From NCBI GenBank assembly GCA_008508345.1, contig QNGE01000914.1, forward strand, positions 1-64,000: a stretch of DNA of 64,000 nucleotides, written 5' to 3'. A model generated the notes under the pieces. It was not told the DNA's origin, did no database searches, and saw nothing but the letters and a program-made list of their open reading frames with translations. The first letter of the stretch is position 1, and each line of letters begins with the position of its first letter. Both the position numbers and the translations under genes were made by a program. The stretch is from Paragonimus westermani. Lineage: Eukaryota > Platyhelminthes > Trematoda > Plagiorchiida > Troglotrematidae. Below are positions 37,081 to 51,279 of the stretch, in pieces.

Positions 37081-40000
37081 TACCGGACTGAATGTGATGG
37101 GAGAGAGAAACCGGAGAAAGTTTCATATACTATTTCCACATCGAATAAATAACACTGAACCTCATCATGTATATAATTCCACGTGCGCATTTGTAAACAT
37201 TGTGGTGTAATAGGCATCGGTGAGACAATTAACGGAAGGAGGAAGGTCCAGAAAAGCAAATACACATCAGTTACCAAAGCAACCTGGTGCAGGTGCCATG
37301 TATTGCTGGATACAGGAGGAAGATTTATATGTGGTAATTACTTGATCTTACTATTCGCTATCCGGAGGGCGTTTCCCAGCCCAATCGGGATCAGCCAATT
37401 AGCAACTGCGGAGCGGTCGGTGATGCTGATTTTTGTGATCAGCTGCAACATTACAGCCATGAGGCGATATCGTGTGCAGGTACGCTTTGTACAGCCAAAC
37501 TGGAATGTGTGCGCTGATTTGGCTAAGTTGGCAAATGTAAAACATACACCTTAATTCACTTACGGATAGTTTGTGTGCGTTTAAGAACGGCACGGTCAAT
37601 AACACATTTTATCCAGGGGGTATTTACTAGTATCAAACTTATTGTCTGATGCATCCATGTGTATACACATATATACCACATGATAAATGAGTGAATTGGC
37701 TGACCCATCTGTTATTCACCTACTGATCCACAGCAAGCCTGGCGTCAAGTGGTTTCATGCAACGTTGACTTAGGGACGTTATCGTGAAACTAGTCGGTAA
37801 ATTTGTGTGAACTAAACGGTTTCATTATCAAAAGGTATGTGCACGTGGAGGCCAGGCACACATTGTTTGCATTGTATAATGAGAAGTGAATACGCAGCTT
37901 CACAAGCAGGGATTCGTAACACCTACAACAATAAGCCTCTGGTATATCAATCAAATTTAAAACGCGTTCACCATCGTTTTTCATTTGAAACATTAAAACA
38001 ATGAGGGAGGTAGTCCTCCACGCGTGGGTTAAAGCTACTCGTGAGCTTTTCATGCTCCGATCAAACTATCCAAAAGAATACAGCAGAACTAAATTGCCCG
38101 TATGCTCCACCTTAACTCAGTGACTCAATGTACAAAAGACCTGGAGTAAAGAAACAAATTTTATCCTTCAGAACACGTCCTATACGCAAGCACCGGAGAG
38201 TATACAACTGTTATCGTCCAAATTTGGCAGATTTCGCGATTTCGGCAAACCACTACACTCATTTCTGGTCGGCAAAACTTCTTGTTGTATGTCGTGTTGT
38301 ATGTCCATAGAAGAAAAACAACCTTGGAGTCTGGAAGATTCTAAAAATCGACCAGAGGCTAGCCGAATATTCCTCACGAAGGATACTCAGTGAATGAGGT
38401 TGCAAATTTGCACAACCGCTCTGATGGATCACGAGCAACAAATGATACTACTCTCCTTAATACAAGTCGTTTGAGAGATGGCTATGTTCTACTGCAGTGT
38501 CTATTCTGTTACCTGTCGTTAAGCCGGTGCAGTACCCTGCTTCTATTTCACTTGATAAACGAGACGACTTTGAATTATTTAGAAATAATCATTTTCTGTA
38601 TGGTTATACAGTATCACTTAAGTAGTTTAACGGCTGCGCCTAAACGTTTGTGAAATGAAAGATCTTTCAAATTCACATATTTGCGTTTCAGAAACCTACT
38701 TGATATACGCAGGCCGTTTTCGAACAAATCTGAAATGGTATTCACGTGCGCGAACTGATCACTGTATTTGGAAGACATCACGGAACCCCGAGCTCCACTC
38801 TGCAGAACACAAAAAAATAATGAGAACAGAGCACATTATTTCAAACGGTACTGACTGCGTATGGGATGAAAATAAATTGAGGGTAACATTCTTGTGAGCA
38901 AAATTGTCCAACTGCAATATAGGCTGACTTGAAGCAAAACCTACAACAACGTGTAAACAAAGATAACACTTAAATTTAACAGCAAAAGGTATGAGGCGAT
39001 CCAAATCGTTATTGATATCTGACTACATCAGTAATAATTGAACACCTTATCGCAAGTTGTATTCAACGAATCAGAGACTAAGTGGATGGTTGTTAGATTA
39101 TATGTATGGTTTACTTTGAACAATATCACTTACCCAGGACCACCTCTAACAGGAACTTACACCTTTTGCGGATAGAAGCGGCATCCTATGTCAATGATCG
39201 GACGGTTAGCCATAGTTTTGAAGTCATAAATGAAACTGTTTAGTGGGATGTCTGATGCAGTTCACCACTCGAGATACTCTCAATATGAAGCGACAGATTG
39301 TATGACACTAGACGCAGACGAGTGTCACTCAGCTTGGCTGCAACCTACTCATTATACAGCTCACTTCTAAGATTAGTTGGCTGCAATTGTAAATGACGTT
39401 GAACAACGACTTCATTTCGAACTCTGGCTGTAATCCGGATATGTTTGTTAGCCAAACTGTACGTTGCCGGCCCCTGACCCAGACCTCAGTATCTAAACAA
39501 TAACGAGGTTTCTACAATGAGCACATGATAAGACACTGAAAAGAGACCCAGGGGGTTTCATTGCTTGCTTCCAAGGTATTCAGTTGCGTCTGGATTTCAT
39601 TCACCAGACAGTGAGACCACCAAAACGGTATAACCGCAGTCAGTATCAAACTAAGTCATGCGATTATCACTTAATACTAGGCACGTCGTAGGAAACCGTT
39701 GATTATGTTTACATGCATCTAAACCCAAAATAAACAGGATGACATGCACAAATACTAAACTTCCCAGCTCACAAACTCACGTGTGCGTCAATGTTTTTTG
39801 ACTGATTCATCAAATGATGCGAAACGAAGGTATCATTCGTATTGGGTTTATAAATATCGCAGTACAGTTTAGGCCAGTTTCTTTCTACAAATAAAAACAT
39901 TCGTAATTTTGTGTTAAACAAAAAATGGAATGTCCGACACTTTTGAGCCATATCAGTAAGTATTTGACATCGCAGATCTTGGGCCGCAAAGTAAACATTA

Positions 40001-43000
40001 TATACGTAATGATAGTAAAGGATTCACATTTGCGGAAAACCAGTATCAGGCTACTAAAATGTAAAAACAATGCAACGCAACGGATTTTGTATAACATAAT
40101 CATTAACGATAGCCATGACTGAACAGATGAGCATGCCAGTGAATGTGCCAGGTAAACAGAAGGGGCGGAAGTTGTTATCAGTCCTATGGCAGAAGAGAAT
40201 ATGAACATGGTGGGACGACTTGTTTTCGCGCATACAATGCTGATCGGAATGAGATGACTCTTAATGACTAGGCGGTCGCAATGATTCCTTTTTCGCACTG
40301 TTGTCTAACCATTTTGCCACCCCACCCTTAACCTTGCATAGCACCCCTGCCACCACGCGGTTTAAATCGACCAGATGGGCACGATCGGAGCCGTTCACTG
40401 TGGGGTTGATTAGATATCATGTTTATGCTCTTCAAGTCTGGTCACGAACCCGTCTCATGGCACTATCGCGTGTTTGTTAACGTCAACCACCGATGGAAAG
40501 AAACATAGTGTCTTGTATACAATGCAATAAAATGATGCTTGTTAGGCTATCTGTTATGTGAAGCAACCTACAGACATGATAAAAGGTAAGACCAACATCA
40601 ACTGAAACCTACCATATTATTCATAACACTACGGAAAGTATGTCAAAGACGGTTGCTTCGAATTTACGTAATGACGGTATCTCTGAACAAATGAACACTA
40701 CACACGAAATCATTAGGGTTGCAATAGAACCGGATCACTTGAACCATAAAACAAGAGGCGCAATGGAAAAAAGTGGAGTGAGTAAGCTATGCGTCTTAGC
40801 AGCCTTGCAACATCGCCTCATAAGGGGATTTCAGTGGGCTCGTCACTCTCGTACAATGTGCAAACAGACAAACGACAACAAGACTCATTTTGTAACATTC
40901 CGCGCAAACCGATTTCTCCGGAAATTTATAGCAAAAACTGCAAGCGTAAGAGCGCTAAAGCCTTCATTAAGTCTGCCCCCCAGAAAGGATGAATAGCCGA
41001 AACCATGAGCATCCACTACCCAAAACCCCAAACTCCCTGCAAAGTGAATGCTGCCTTACTAATACCAGTGTACCCAATGGTGGATACCTACGCCGGCTCA
41101 CTAGCTTTCATGTCACGGTGAGTTTAAGATTCTTAAAGACGTCCAAGGTGATCACACTGTAGTTACTGACTACCAATTTGAAATATGTATACAATAGTGG
41201 GTTTCATCAACAGGTTGTATATCCGTTTATGGAACCGTATTTACCTGAGTTTCTCATTTTGGCTTTTGTCTACGCGATAATGTTGGAACCGATTTCGATG
41301 GCAATAACCCAAGTTGGTGTGTAAAGCCGATAAGTGATTCCACGTCACTGTCAAGGTCAGTGGCGACCCGGGTCATAGTGCCTTCTGGCCAGGCTCATTA
41401 CTGTTATGACGATGCTTAAATGACTTTAATAAGGTAGAAAACTGGCCACTGGTGGTCAATGCAGGAAACGAAAAATGAGGTTTCAATGTTAAATGACAAT
41501 GAACCAATTAACATCCCACAAATCATTCAACTTACACACTGATCCTTCTCTGCAACACCTGATTCTCACGGACAATCCGTTGTTACGTCAATTTTGTGCG
41601 GTAGCGAGCGCACAGCAAACTGACTGTTCTATACAATATGTCACACACAAAATACTACTTTTCAACAGTGCTCTCAGAACACTGTGCAATCATCATCGTG
41701 ATCGTGTGGTGTCTAAACCACAATTGAATAATTAAACGAAATAAACCATTTGGCAATGACAATAAGCAATTTACTCAACAGTTTTATACTTCTAAAGTAT
41801 AAATTTTCAACTGCCAGTATTAATGAATCACTGGTCGAATTGTTAAACAACATGATAAACTAATTTTACTATTGTTGAGTATGTCACACGTGAGGGGTGG
41901 CCATGCTAAAGAAATCCATGTTCAATTTGGCTTTTGTTTATTTTCAGTCTAAGCATACGTATCAGAACTAAATGGTTGTAGTTACAACCAAATGGTCTCC
42001 TTGTCTGGGCGTCGCCACTCAAACTGGATGTTTGGGACTACGTATAATTTGATAGGTTGGGAACTGAAATGTACCAACTATAAAGTTATATTCAATACCA
42101 TTCTGTGAATGGTTGCAACCTAAAAAATGTATGGTTTTTAAAGGCATACTATAGCCAATGTTCCCATCTATTTTGTTCCTAATTACCGCCTGCTTGTCTA
42201 CGCATGCCTCTAGATATTACCGGTCACTAGCCAGTTGGCAGGAGGTTACAGCCAGGTTGTGTTAGCACTTATGCCCACATAGCTTGTAAAATTATAATGC
42301 CATCGAGGAGTTTGAGACAGTGTGAGCCTCTGCATAGTTTCAGTTAGTGCCTTTAACTGCAAAACTAATTTACGGACTTCAATCAGTCCGAGATAAACTG
42401 CACGACTAACTCCCAAATGATTTGATATCTACGGTCAGGACCCTCTTCACCTTTGCATCTGAATAGCAGGTATGACGTTATTATGATTCACTTATAACAG
42501 CAAGAGTTCGGTAGCGCGATACAAGGGTCCATTTGCTTACATCACACAAGATCGTTCATGACACAACCTTCCAGTGTGCGCTGCACAAGCGACCCCCAGC
42601 GGAGGACTGTTGACGGGAACAACCATGAGGTTCTCAGGAGTATAGTGTCAAGCGCTGAGGAACAAATCCCATTACGGAAGACATAAGTTAATGCAAGTGG
42701 TCCAGTAAGAAATTACATACATGTACGTAATTAGGGCGTCAGAAATAAGCAGAGGTAAAATGGGAGACAAACGGTCAACGTGTGACCTACCATTCCGGTC
42801 ATACGTCAGACAAATGTCGGACGTCATACACAATCGGTGTTGTTACGCAAACCTATCATTTTCACACAGGATACCTGTTCGAAAGATGCTCCATGTGAGC
42901 TCGAAGGGCAAAGCGTACAACTCGTAGGACTCGACACTTTATGCAAAACATGGCGCATTTGGGACGTCAGTTAGGTCCTCTAGAATAATATTACAGTGAG

Positions 43001-44499
43001 CGCAGACCCCTTAATAGAAAACTTTGTGCCGCCATGGCTCCGTGGATGAGCCAGTTCTAACGCATGTCCACGGAGGTAAGCGGCATGCGGTTTATGAGGG
43101 CAATCCCGGTTGGTGTGTACGGGATCGTTTAGGATATGGTAAATCAGCAACAATTTCCCCCCAATCGACTTAAGAGGGAACTATGTTTGAAAACACTGGT
43201 CGTGTAGGCCCTAAACTCTCCCTGTTGCACGGTGCTAAATGTACTCAAGCCTCAAAGAATCTTTCCCATAGCATGGGCACACTCCTGCATCTTTACCCCG
43301 AGAGGAAGGTGGAGGGACAATTTGAAAGTATTGCACAGAAGGAAAGCAGTACGGTCGCAAGGGTTCCGTAGAACAAGCAAAGTCGAATGACGGCTGGTGG
43401 ACTTTGTGACTGTATGATCAGTTTGGGGTTTGGAACTTCCAAAATGATTGCCCCTAGATTCTTTCAATTTCTTTTAATTCAACTGCGATAAGGCGCAAAA
43501 AATTGAAGTACAACGATACACTGGATTAAGAAAGAGGAAACTTCAGCAAATAAGCCTCTTCCTGATGGTTAACCATAAAGCTGAATACAAGGTACATATA
43601 TATGTATATATGGGTCGATCGTATGCAAAATATGATACATTAATGAACCAAAAGGTTTGTTGACAATGTGGAAGAAATAAGGTCATTTTGAGGACTAGTT
43701 ACGTGACATCTAACAATCGGTTGTAAAAAAATATGGTTGATCTCCAAGACAGTGGTTTCCATCTGGTTTAATCTGGTTATGTCCTTGGATTAATGTCTCG
43801 ATGGTTCAGAACACCTGAAACGCTGTTCGGTAATCCGTCAATAAAATAGCGTCAACGTTATAGGGGTTTCGTTACAGCGTAAGGCTCTGGACTTGAGGGA
43901 CAACTGGACCAGCAGGGCGAATAATTTATTTGGAAACACCATGCACGTAGTTTCTGTTCATTGCGGACGCGTTTACCAGTGTTCAACACCGGTGACAGTG
44001 GGAGTTCCAAGCCGTGGTCTTCATAACTCCCACAGGATACGATTATTAAAAATCAATTATCAACAAAGGAAATCGTAGTTCGGTAGTGACGAAATACGTT
44101 TCACATCGACGAAGTACAAATAGGATTCACAGTACTAAATGCACCAAACCTCCTAAACTCACTCTTGTTCTCCTACGAATGGATTTCAGACGCGTGCCGA
44201 CATTCTTCAGAAAGACTAATAAAGTGATACAAACGTGGGTTTCAAGCCTTGATAAGTAATAGCAAATTGACCTACATTCATATGAGCCTTGTAATATCTG
44301 ACCTAAAGTTGGTCATTGATACCAGCGAGACAGAGTTCTTGGAAATATCAAAGGCGTCCGACGGTAAGAATCTAGATGTACTTCCACCGTCAAAGTTTGG
44401 AACCAGCCGATAATTTGTAGTATCAATGATAAAATTGATGCAATTAATTTGTAGCAGCATATATTTTTAACGATACGGTAGCAAGTTGTCCACAGTATA
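37081..44499. other. Non-coding stretch, nothing recognised
   Basis: The largest empty block. Frames such as 37,183-37,554 (+), 39,885-40,298 (-) and 40,640-40,996 (+) reach 118-137 codons but show no motif and fall within the number expected by chance in this much DNA. Short AT palindromes occur near 37,668 and 43,590. Confidence 0.5.
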
Positions 44500-45060
44500 C
44501 CATATTACAAGGTATAAAACTTGTTGTGTAGTAAGAACTCGCCCTGTATCGATTGAGTGAAAAGACTGTGGCTGGCAACAAACTGGTGAAGAGGTTAGAC
44601 AACAGGGACTCGAGGACGGATCTCTACGGCAAACCTGTGGGAGACGGATAGTCACGGACACAGTATGCTTTTGGCTTGAACATTGAACAGTCGTGAAACT
44701 AGTCCCGGAGACACGGTCACGCATTCTTAACTCGGCTGAGAATGGTGGCCTTCTCGAGAAAATTGGATGATCTATAGGATTAAATGCCCTTATAAAACCT
44801 TAAATTAAACATTCGCTCTAAAGCTTCCTTCAGTAGCTTTTCCAATCATTCATCGCTTGTAATCAGCAATCACTTGATGATGGTAGTCAGTAATGCTATC
44901 TGGCGATAATGAGCGCAATCCATTCCGGAGCCTCGTTTATAAACGAGTGTGATCACTTTGTGCCTCTTTGCTTTCAAGACGGTGACCAACCTCAATGGCC
45001 GATCGAACAAGAAAAGGCAAAGAGGATGGTAATACCGTCCACACTGAGGAAGTTGGCAAA
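44500..45060 (-). pseudogene. Non-LTR retrotransposon RT relic
   Basis: On the minus strand the frame at 44,870-45,151 contains VITLVYKRGSGMDCAHYRQI followed by ALLTTIIK. This is the N-terminal RT block of Jockey/CR1-type LINEs ('vYKKGsr.dcsNYRPISL'). About 300 bases further along the same strand, in another frame, YPSPTGLP-stop-RSVLESLL resembles the 'SGVPQGSVLGPLL' block. Nothing in between is readable in one frame. Badly decayed; the LINE clade cannot be settled. Confidence 0.5.
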
Positions 45061-45439
45061 CCCTTGCCGTAATTAATTTATCTACAGTGAGAGCTTGTGA
45101 TCGATAGTGATTCGTGAGGAACATGTTGTTGACAGTTATCAGCATCGTCATGTATCCTTAAGGACTGAGCATATTGGGCTTCCGAATTTTCCCGGTCAAG
45201 AGTAAGACAGACGTACTCGATTTCATGAAAATGCATGCCGTCGCTAGGCGAAACAGTTTTGGGTTATTCAAATATCTCGTCGCAGTTGTAAGTTGACAGA
45301 CTCAATTGTTACAAAGTACAAGTTAGTTGCACTGAGTACATCGCAACTAGAAGCACTGTTGAGTGGATTAGAATTCAGAATTCCACCCAAAAAGTTTAAT
45401 ACCAATGAAACACCGGCTCAACTTGAACTATATCTAGAT

Positions 45440-47112
45440 ATCAAAACTGGCTCCAACCTCGAATGACAATGCGCAGTGGTTTGGAGCAAAATTAATCGAT
45501 CTTGAACATCAATATCGCGCAATGAGTTCCAAACATAAAGGTGCGCTCACATCGAATCATATTAATGCACTAGAAAAGCTTAGAAGGAACGATGCCTTGG
45601 TGATTTTACATCCGGATATAGTCAGGAGCAGCACTACTTGGTAAATCAAATTATATAGAAAAACTGTTGCCTACTTTGAATGATCGTTCCATTGTATTCC
45701 AACAAAGAAGGTGGAAAGAATGAAAGCTTTCGTAACAAGTGAACCCAACTAACTGAACGACAGCGAAGGCTTTACGATCCAGGGGACTCTCATAAGCTTG
45801 AGATTCATGGATTACCCAACCTTCAACAAGACCGCCACTGCGACTCGTTTTGTCCGAGTCCAACTCAATTCAACCTAAGCTAGTCAAATAGTTAACATGC
45901 AAACATTCGCTGAAAGATGGCTTCCAAATTGCTGAACTTCCCGAGAATGTCAGTCTTCATAAGAAACGCATAATTAGCATGGGTGTCAACTCGTTATTCA
46001 CAAACGTACCCCACACGAAGCTATTCGAATCCTATATGATTACATCAGTGTGAATCAACTCGAAATATCCATCCCAACGTCTGAACTCGAACGACTCCTT
46101 CTTTTGTGTACCTCGAATGTAAAATCCAACTTTCAGCACAAAAGCTATAGATAAACTGATGGCGTAGCCATGGGAAGTCTCTTGGGACCTATCCGGGCTG
46201 ATACTTTTATGGCACACCTAGAAAATCGAGCGCGAGAAACTATCTCTAGAACACATTTATTTCTCCCATATGTGGACAATGTGGACAAAAAAGGTCCAAC
46301 GGTATACAACGGAATGCATACCAACATTCATTAGATTCTGAATGTGAATGTAATTATCCGCTTCGATTCTCAGATATCCGCTCTACCAGAAGGGCAGATG
46401 GTTCGGTGCAGCGCTCAGTTTATCGCGAAGGAACTTGGAATAGCCAATACTTACATTTTAACAGTCTCGTGTCAAGGCATTATAGAACAGGAACGTTACT
46501 CAACACAGCCTGAAAGATCTGCATTCAGGACACAATCCAGAGTGAACTACAACTAATCAATCAAGTTCTGTTGGATAATGGGTATGCTCAATCACTGATC
46601 TCTAAGTTTCCCAAAAAAACAAACGGTGATGGTGGTTCCAAGGATGAAAGCTTCGTTACAACTGTCGTTCAAACGGGATGACGTCAGTACCTAGTTACAA
46701 CACCGATTGAAGGCTGTTGTATTACGGACTTATAATGCTGCAGGGATCGCGCTGAAGTATACTGCGAAGGGAATTCCAATTCCACCTCTAAATTCTCAGA
46801 TGCCTCCGTTCGCCAGATCCCATGTCATTTACCGATTTTCATGTAGCTGTCAGGTCGACTACATTGGCATGACGGAACGGCAGGTGAGGTTTCGGATATC
46901 GGGACGCATCCCAGTACAGGTGAGGAAGTAGGTGGCGCACATGCAAACTTACAGCCCTATGTGCACACAGTAACCGCCGCACAGACCACCGGCATCAACT
47001 ATCGCCCGTCACTTCCTAGAGAGCCGTCACCAGGTGGATCCCACACAAGCACTCATGGTTGTTTGCGCCACTGATAAGCTCCGGATGTTACGATATACTG
47101 AGGTAGTTGCTC
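45440..47112 (+). pseudogene. Penelope-like element, near full length, broken
   Basis: Order on the plus strand: NHINALEKLRRNDALVILHP, then SLFTNVPH near 45,990, and DGVAMGSLLGPIRADTFMAH (46,158-46,220), the most conserved RT block of Penelope-like elements. LPYVDN follows in place of YVDD (second catalytic Asp lost). The C-terminal GIY-YIG nuclease comes last, as VIYRFSCSCQVDYIGMTERQ (from 46,824) and ARHFLESRHQVDPTQA, ending at the stop after TEVVAL (about 47,112). At least four frame changes and several stops, including one before DGVAM, show it is inactive. It is a different copy from the element at 20 kb and in opposite orientation. Confidence 0.8.
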
Positions 47113-49399
47113 TGAGACGTTAGTGTCTCTTTCAGTGTGCACAAAAAGACTCATTTGTTAGCTTAACACTGCCATGGTAACGATGCCATTGACTATGGAA
47201 TAGCTCCGCCGTACGTTCCCCTTATGCGTGCAGCTTCATATTTGACTCCTGTCCAACGGTTTATAATCTCCTTTTCCGCAGTTCGCACTTGGTAATATGC
47301 AGAGAAAATTGCTATACCATAAATTGTGCGAGTTAACCTCTTTAACGGCTCTACAATGATACACGATAGTAAAAAAACACCCTATCTTTGAATTGATAAT
47401 AAGGAACGAACGGCTAGTTTTAGCATCGCACGCGGTAGGGGCGTTACTAAGGTTCAGCGCCTACAAGTAAAATACATTTAAAGGCGCATAAACCAGGTTG
47501 GGAGGCCCTTCCATGCTTTGCAACTTTCACCGAGATAATTACATCAAACTGGCTAACTAACTAAAAACTGTCATAACCTTCTATCTGTTGCGATATATAC
47601 GTGGATAAACAACGGTAGCAAGTAAGTCCTTTATTGCAAGAAGTCCCCCACCGCTTGTACTACTTGTCATTGCTTACTTTTCGTCCCAAAGGTCACGAAT
47701 ATGCCTTCGAACCGAAATACGTCAGCTTGTTTATTATAAGTCCCCAGTACTACGTGTTCCTTGATCGCAGATTCGGAACCATATATCCTTCAAAACAGCC
47801 AAGTTCTCGCCAAGCTTATCAAATTAAGTTTTCTATGAAGGAATTCTCAAACTTTTAGATTTGGTCTAAGGATCTATAAACGATGGTGTACTGACGCACT
47901 CAGGCCTGGAATAAAAGAGACTCTGGGTCTTCTCTGTGGAATTGGGGGTCTGCCTTGTGGGGAGACGGGGTAATTACCAATATCGTTGCCAGGCACTAGT
48001 TGCTTGCTCACTGTTTCTGATAGTCACAGTGATTGTGATATCTAAGGCTGAGAACACCATTAAGGAGATGCGGTAGTAGTTTCATGTATGCATTATCAGC
48101 TATCCGCTCGATACATGCAAATCACTATGGCATTTGATGTAGACTAACATTACTGAACTGTATGGGGATCATGTATCAAACAGAGAGTTAGCAAACAATG
48201 TCAAGTGGGACTCCTCAAAAGTAGTTCATAAAACATTTTCGTGTTCGATATAAGGACAAACTTTATAAGCTCATATTAAACAAACACGCCAACATCAATC
48301 ACTTTTGTTTTGAGTGCTTCACATTCTAAATGGTAAACATGCAGGCTTTGTAAATCCATTCCAACATGACTGCGCTAAGCAGCATTCACGGAGGAAGTAA
48401 ATATTACCTTTTGTGCGGGCTAATTTAGCGGTATGGAGGGAATGTGTAAAAACTTGGTATCAACAGAGATGGACTTGTACGCAACTGCAGTAAATGTAAA
48501 ATAACGGCGTCCAAATCACTGCAATAATATTTTCCGAGAAATCAAAACTTCCAATAGAATTCGTCTTTTCTTCTGAAGGCCATGTCAGTTGTAGTGGCGA
48601 CAACCACTAGTGGAAGGTGCAGATTCAAATCATTTGGCCCACAGTGCGATACATTTGGTATTAGGTGTCGGTTAGGGAATTATGTGAGCTCATCGGAATG
48701 ACAAATTTTGACTGCCACTTCGCGTATCAAATTCTTTAACTAACACTCTGTGTAAAGTTATAATAACACTAAATGTGTACAAGCTAACTGAAAAGTCACT
48801 TGGCCTCTTTGAAAATAAAAAATGTCATAAGGCGAACGGATCAAATCAGAATACGACACCCTGAGTAATGTAAACAACACAAAAAAAACCATCCACACTC
48901 ATAGTTGACACACCCCAATTGTAATCCCAAGGACTTGTAAGTGATTTTTCGTTGTACGTGAAGCTTATCCTACAAAATTACCACTACGCTACGATAAAAG
49001 TCACGAATGTGTGTACAGAGAGAGATAAGGTAATTTGACAGCAGAAGTATCAATTAGGGTAATGTCCCCTTAGGAACACTGAGGAGTGAGCTTGAATAGT
49101 GGTTATTTCACTTCAGGGCGTTTACCCCATTTAACTTCTTCAAAAGTCCAATCATCTGCGAAGCACAATAGTAATTAGAGAAGTCTGACAAGTAAGTCGC
49201 TGAATGTTCACTACAATATTTTGACTACATCAGTAATCCCCATCTGCAATGTCCACATGCATTTCAGAGAGGCGGTTGAACAAATGTGACTAAAGCACCC
49301 GAATCCACAATACAATTGCTACAGATAAACTCTTTGTTCAGTTTGGTTCCGTTTATCAAATGAATCGGCTTCAGCTAAGAACTGCCCACTTTTGGCGCT
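47113..49399. other. Non-coding stretch, nothing recognised
   Basis: No element or credible frame. A B-box-like GATTCAAATC near 48,630 lacks a matching A box. Confidence 0.5.
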
Positions 49400-50345
49400 A
49401 GTGAACTGTCCTAAATTTACAGTAACGAGAAGGAAGTTTTACCACTGCAAAACAGACACCATGCTCCTGAACACCGTCTGCCGGGTAACCTATCCAGTAG
49501 AATGTGTACCTAGCACCTGCTTCCCGCAACTTACCTTGGTCTGCAAGCCTTTTCTCACTCAAGGCTGCTAAGTCGATCCATATCGGGGCAGTTCCATCAC
49601 AATCAGGGCGGTGCGCCGTTCCGGTCGTTCTGGGACGCTGCATCGATCCAGCAACGTGCGCACATTCCACATCCCAGTGGTAACCGTCTTGCCTCCCCGG
49701 GCCTGTCTCGAGTCGGTCTTCGGGGCACTGAAACCTGATTGAGCATTATCTACTCGGGGGTTCGTGTGGGAGGAGAAGTATGAGGGTGAGTGTCTGGCGG
49801 TAACATATTTTCGCCTATCCACCCTGCCATGTGCAGCAGATAGAGCGACCCGGTTTATCCTGCGCGGCGACCGATGCAGTGTGGTATTTGCTTTATTTTT
49901 TAATATCTTTGTATGGGCTTTGGATACTGACAGGACACCTAGACCTGAGCAGGAGAGCGATTAGGGCCCTCAACCAAAGCCTTTGGCAAAAAATCCTGTA
50001 CCGCAAGGCAGCAGGTGACTCACACACACACGCAAACGCGACAGCATCAACCATCTTGGAGAGGATCAACAGCCAAATCAGAAGAGATCCAGCACACACT
50101 GACAGAAACAGTAACGTTGTACAAACGATCCTAGCAGACAGACACAGTCAGTTGAGGGCAAATACAAGCATTTTGTCCGACGAAGCCACAACACACGGTC
50201 ACGACGCACAACGAACGCATCTGCTTTTTGTCTGGCTGCTCCCCTTTAGCCAATCTGACAAGGTTGAACCTGCAAGGACCAGTCAAAACAGCCCGCCGGA
50301 TCAAAACAACACACGTGCCTGACCACCACGCCAAAGTATCAGAAA
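49400..50345 (-). pseudogene. RTE-like LINE, 5' region and start of endonuclease (3'-truncated)
   Basis: On the minus strand the frame starting at 49,822 reads APKTDSRQARGGKTVTTGMW then NVRTLLDRCS, the N-terminal APE endonuclease block of RTE elements ('TWNVRTLL'). After a frameshift near 49,575 it continues DLAALSEKRLADQGKL (catalytic E of 'SETRL' kept) and GARYTFYWIGYP...GVCFAV, then stops matching near 49,400. Upstream, 49,830-50,345, lies the 5' untranslated region, whose outer end resembles the 5' end of L2 (shared CGCCAAAGTA at 50,329-50,338). Retaining the 5' end while lacking the 3' end is unusual for a LINE copy. The plus-strand RTE piece starts 0.9 kb to the right. Confidence 0.75.
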
Positions 50346-51279
50346 AGGTCAGGGACGCACACACACACATTGACAAAGAGACGCAGTAGCACCAGTCACT
50401 TAAAACAGACTCGGAAGTCACAGCCTGGTCTGATTTCGTGAGTATGTGTGATAGGTTTGACTGTGTAATATTGCTATTCTTCTGTGAGTGCCAAAACACA
50501 GCGGTATGAACGTGCAAGTTTACCTGTCGTCCTTGGTGGAAAAACACCACACTCCTAGCCATCGTTTAGGTGCGTTGAGGTCAACCTGGAAAACGCCGTA
50601 GTTACGGGAGTTTCGTGTGTTCAGGTCATCCAAAGGGAGAGTGGAATGATTGAGAATTTTATCAGGAAAATCGTTAGTTTGGTTCGAACATAGTAATAAT
50701 CCTGATATTAATCCTCGAAGTGCAGTTGTTGAATTAAATGTGGGAGACAAAAGCTCGCAGTTAGCTTCATCCCAAGAGATGCGTAGGTACTGCTTATTGA
50801 TAGCCGTGTTGGCTGTATCCACCGCTAAATTTGAACAAGTACATCTAACTTCTCTCTGCAAACCAGACGGATTTTTTCAGAGTACCTTGGTGAGGAAGGG
50901 GAGAAGTGGTTGAAGTGAGTGGAGGTAATCAAACTCATTGAAGTGCTGTAGGGATCGTGCTATCTCCACCCGTTGTTTAGGCGTAACGTAAGAAAAGAAA
51001 GCATTCTACGTGTTTCATAAAACGATTGCTCTACCGAAGTCGGTGCTGTTGCTGCTTCATAGTACATATTTGGGTTTACATCCAGTATTGTGTGTACAGG
51101 TCCAAACCTTGAAACACATTGAGTAGCATTAAATTACTTGAGGTCGATATGTTTTTCTGAGCAGCTTCAGAGAATGGGTGTATCTCACAAGAAGAAAGCT
51201 TAAGTAAACGTGATCTCTAACACGAAGCCCATTTGGAGGAGTCATCAGGTAATCCTTTGAATGCGTCTCGGTATTATCT
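50346..51279. other. Unassigned stretch between the two RTE pieces
   Basis: It opens with a short CA run (about 50,358-50,369). Overlapping frames of about 90-110 codons on both strands (50,520-50,913) show no motif. It may contain linker sequence of the RTE element upstream of the RT (from about 51,120), but I cannot prove this. Confidence 0.4.

Noticed and set aside
37183..37554. 123-codon frame with several Cys and His, on the plus strand.
   Set aside because: The Cys/His spacing does not form any zinc-binding pattern I know.
38281..38311. TTGTTGTATGTCCATAG-like match to the LINE 5' untranslated region.
   Set aside because: Similarity is limited to about 15 bases, with no flanking match; likely chance.
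39885..40298. 137-codon hydrophobic frame on the minus strand.
   Set aside because: Hydrophobic, but with no recognised membrane family or signal; a shorter frame overlaps on the other strand; chance explains it.
48600..48660. B-box-like GATTCAAATC.
   Set aside because: No matching A box or similarity to the SINE family.
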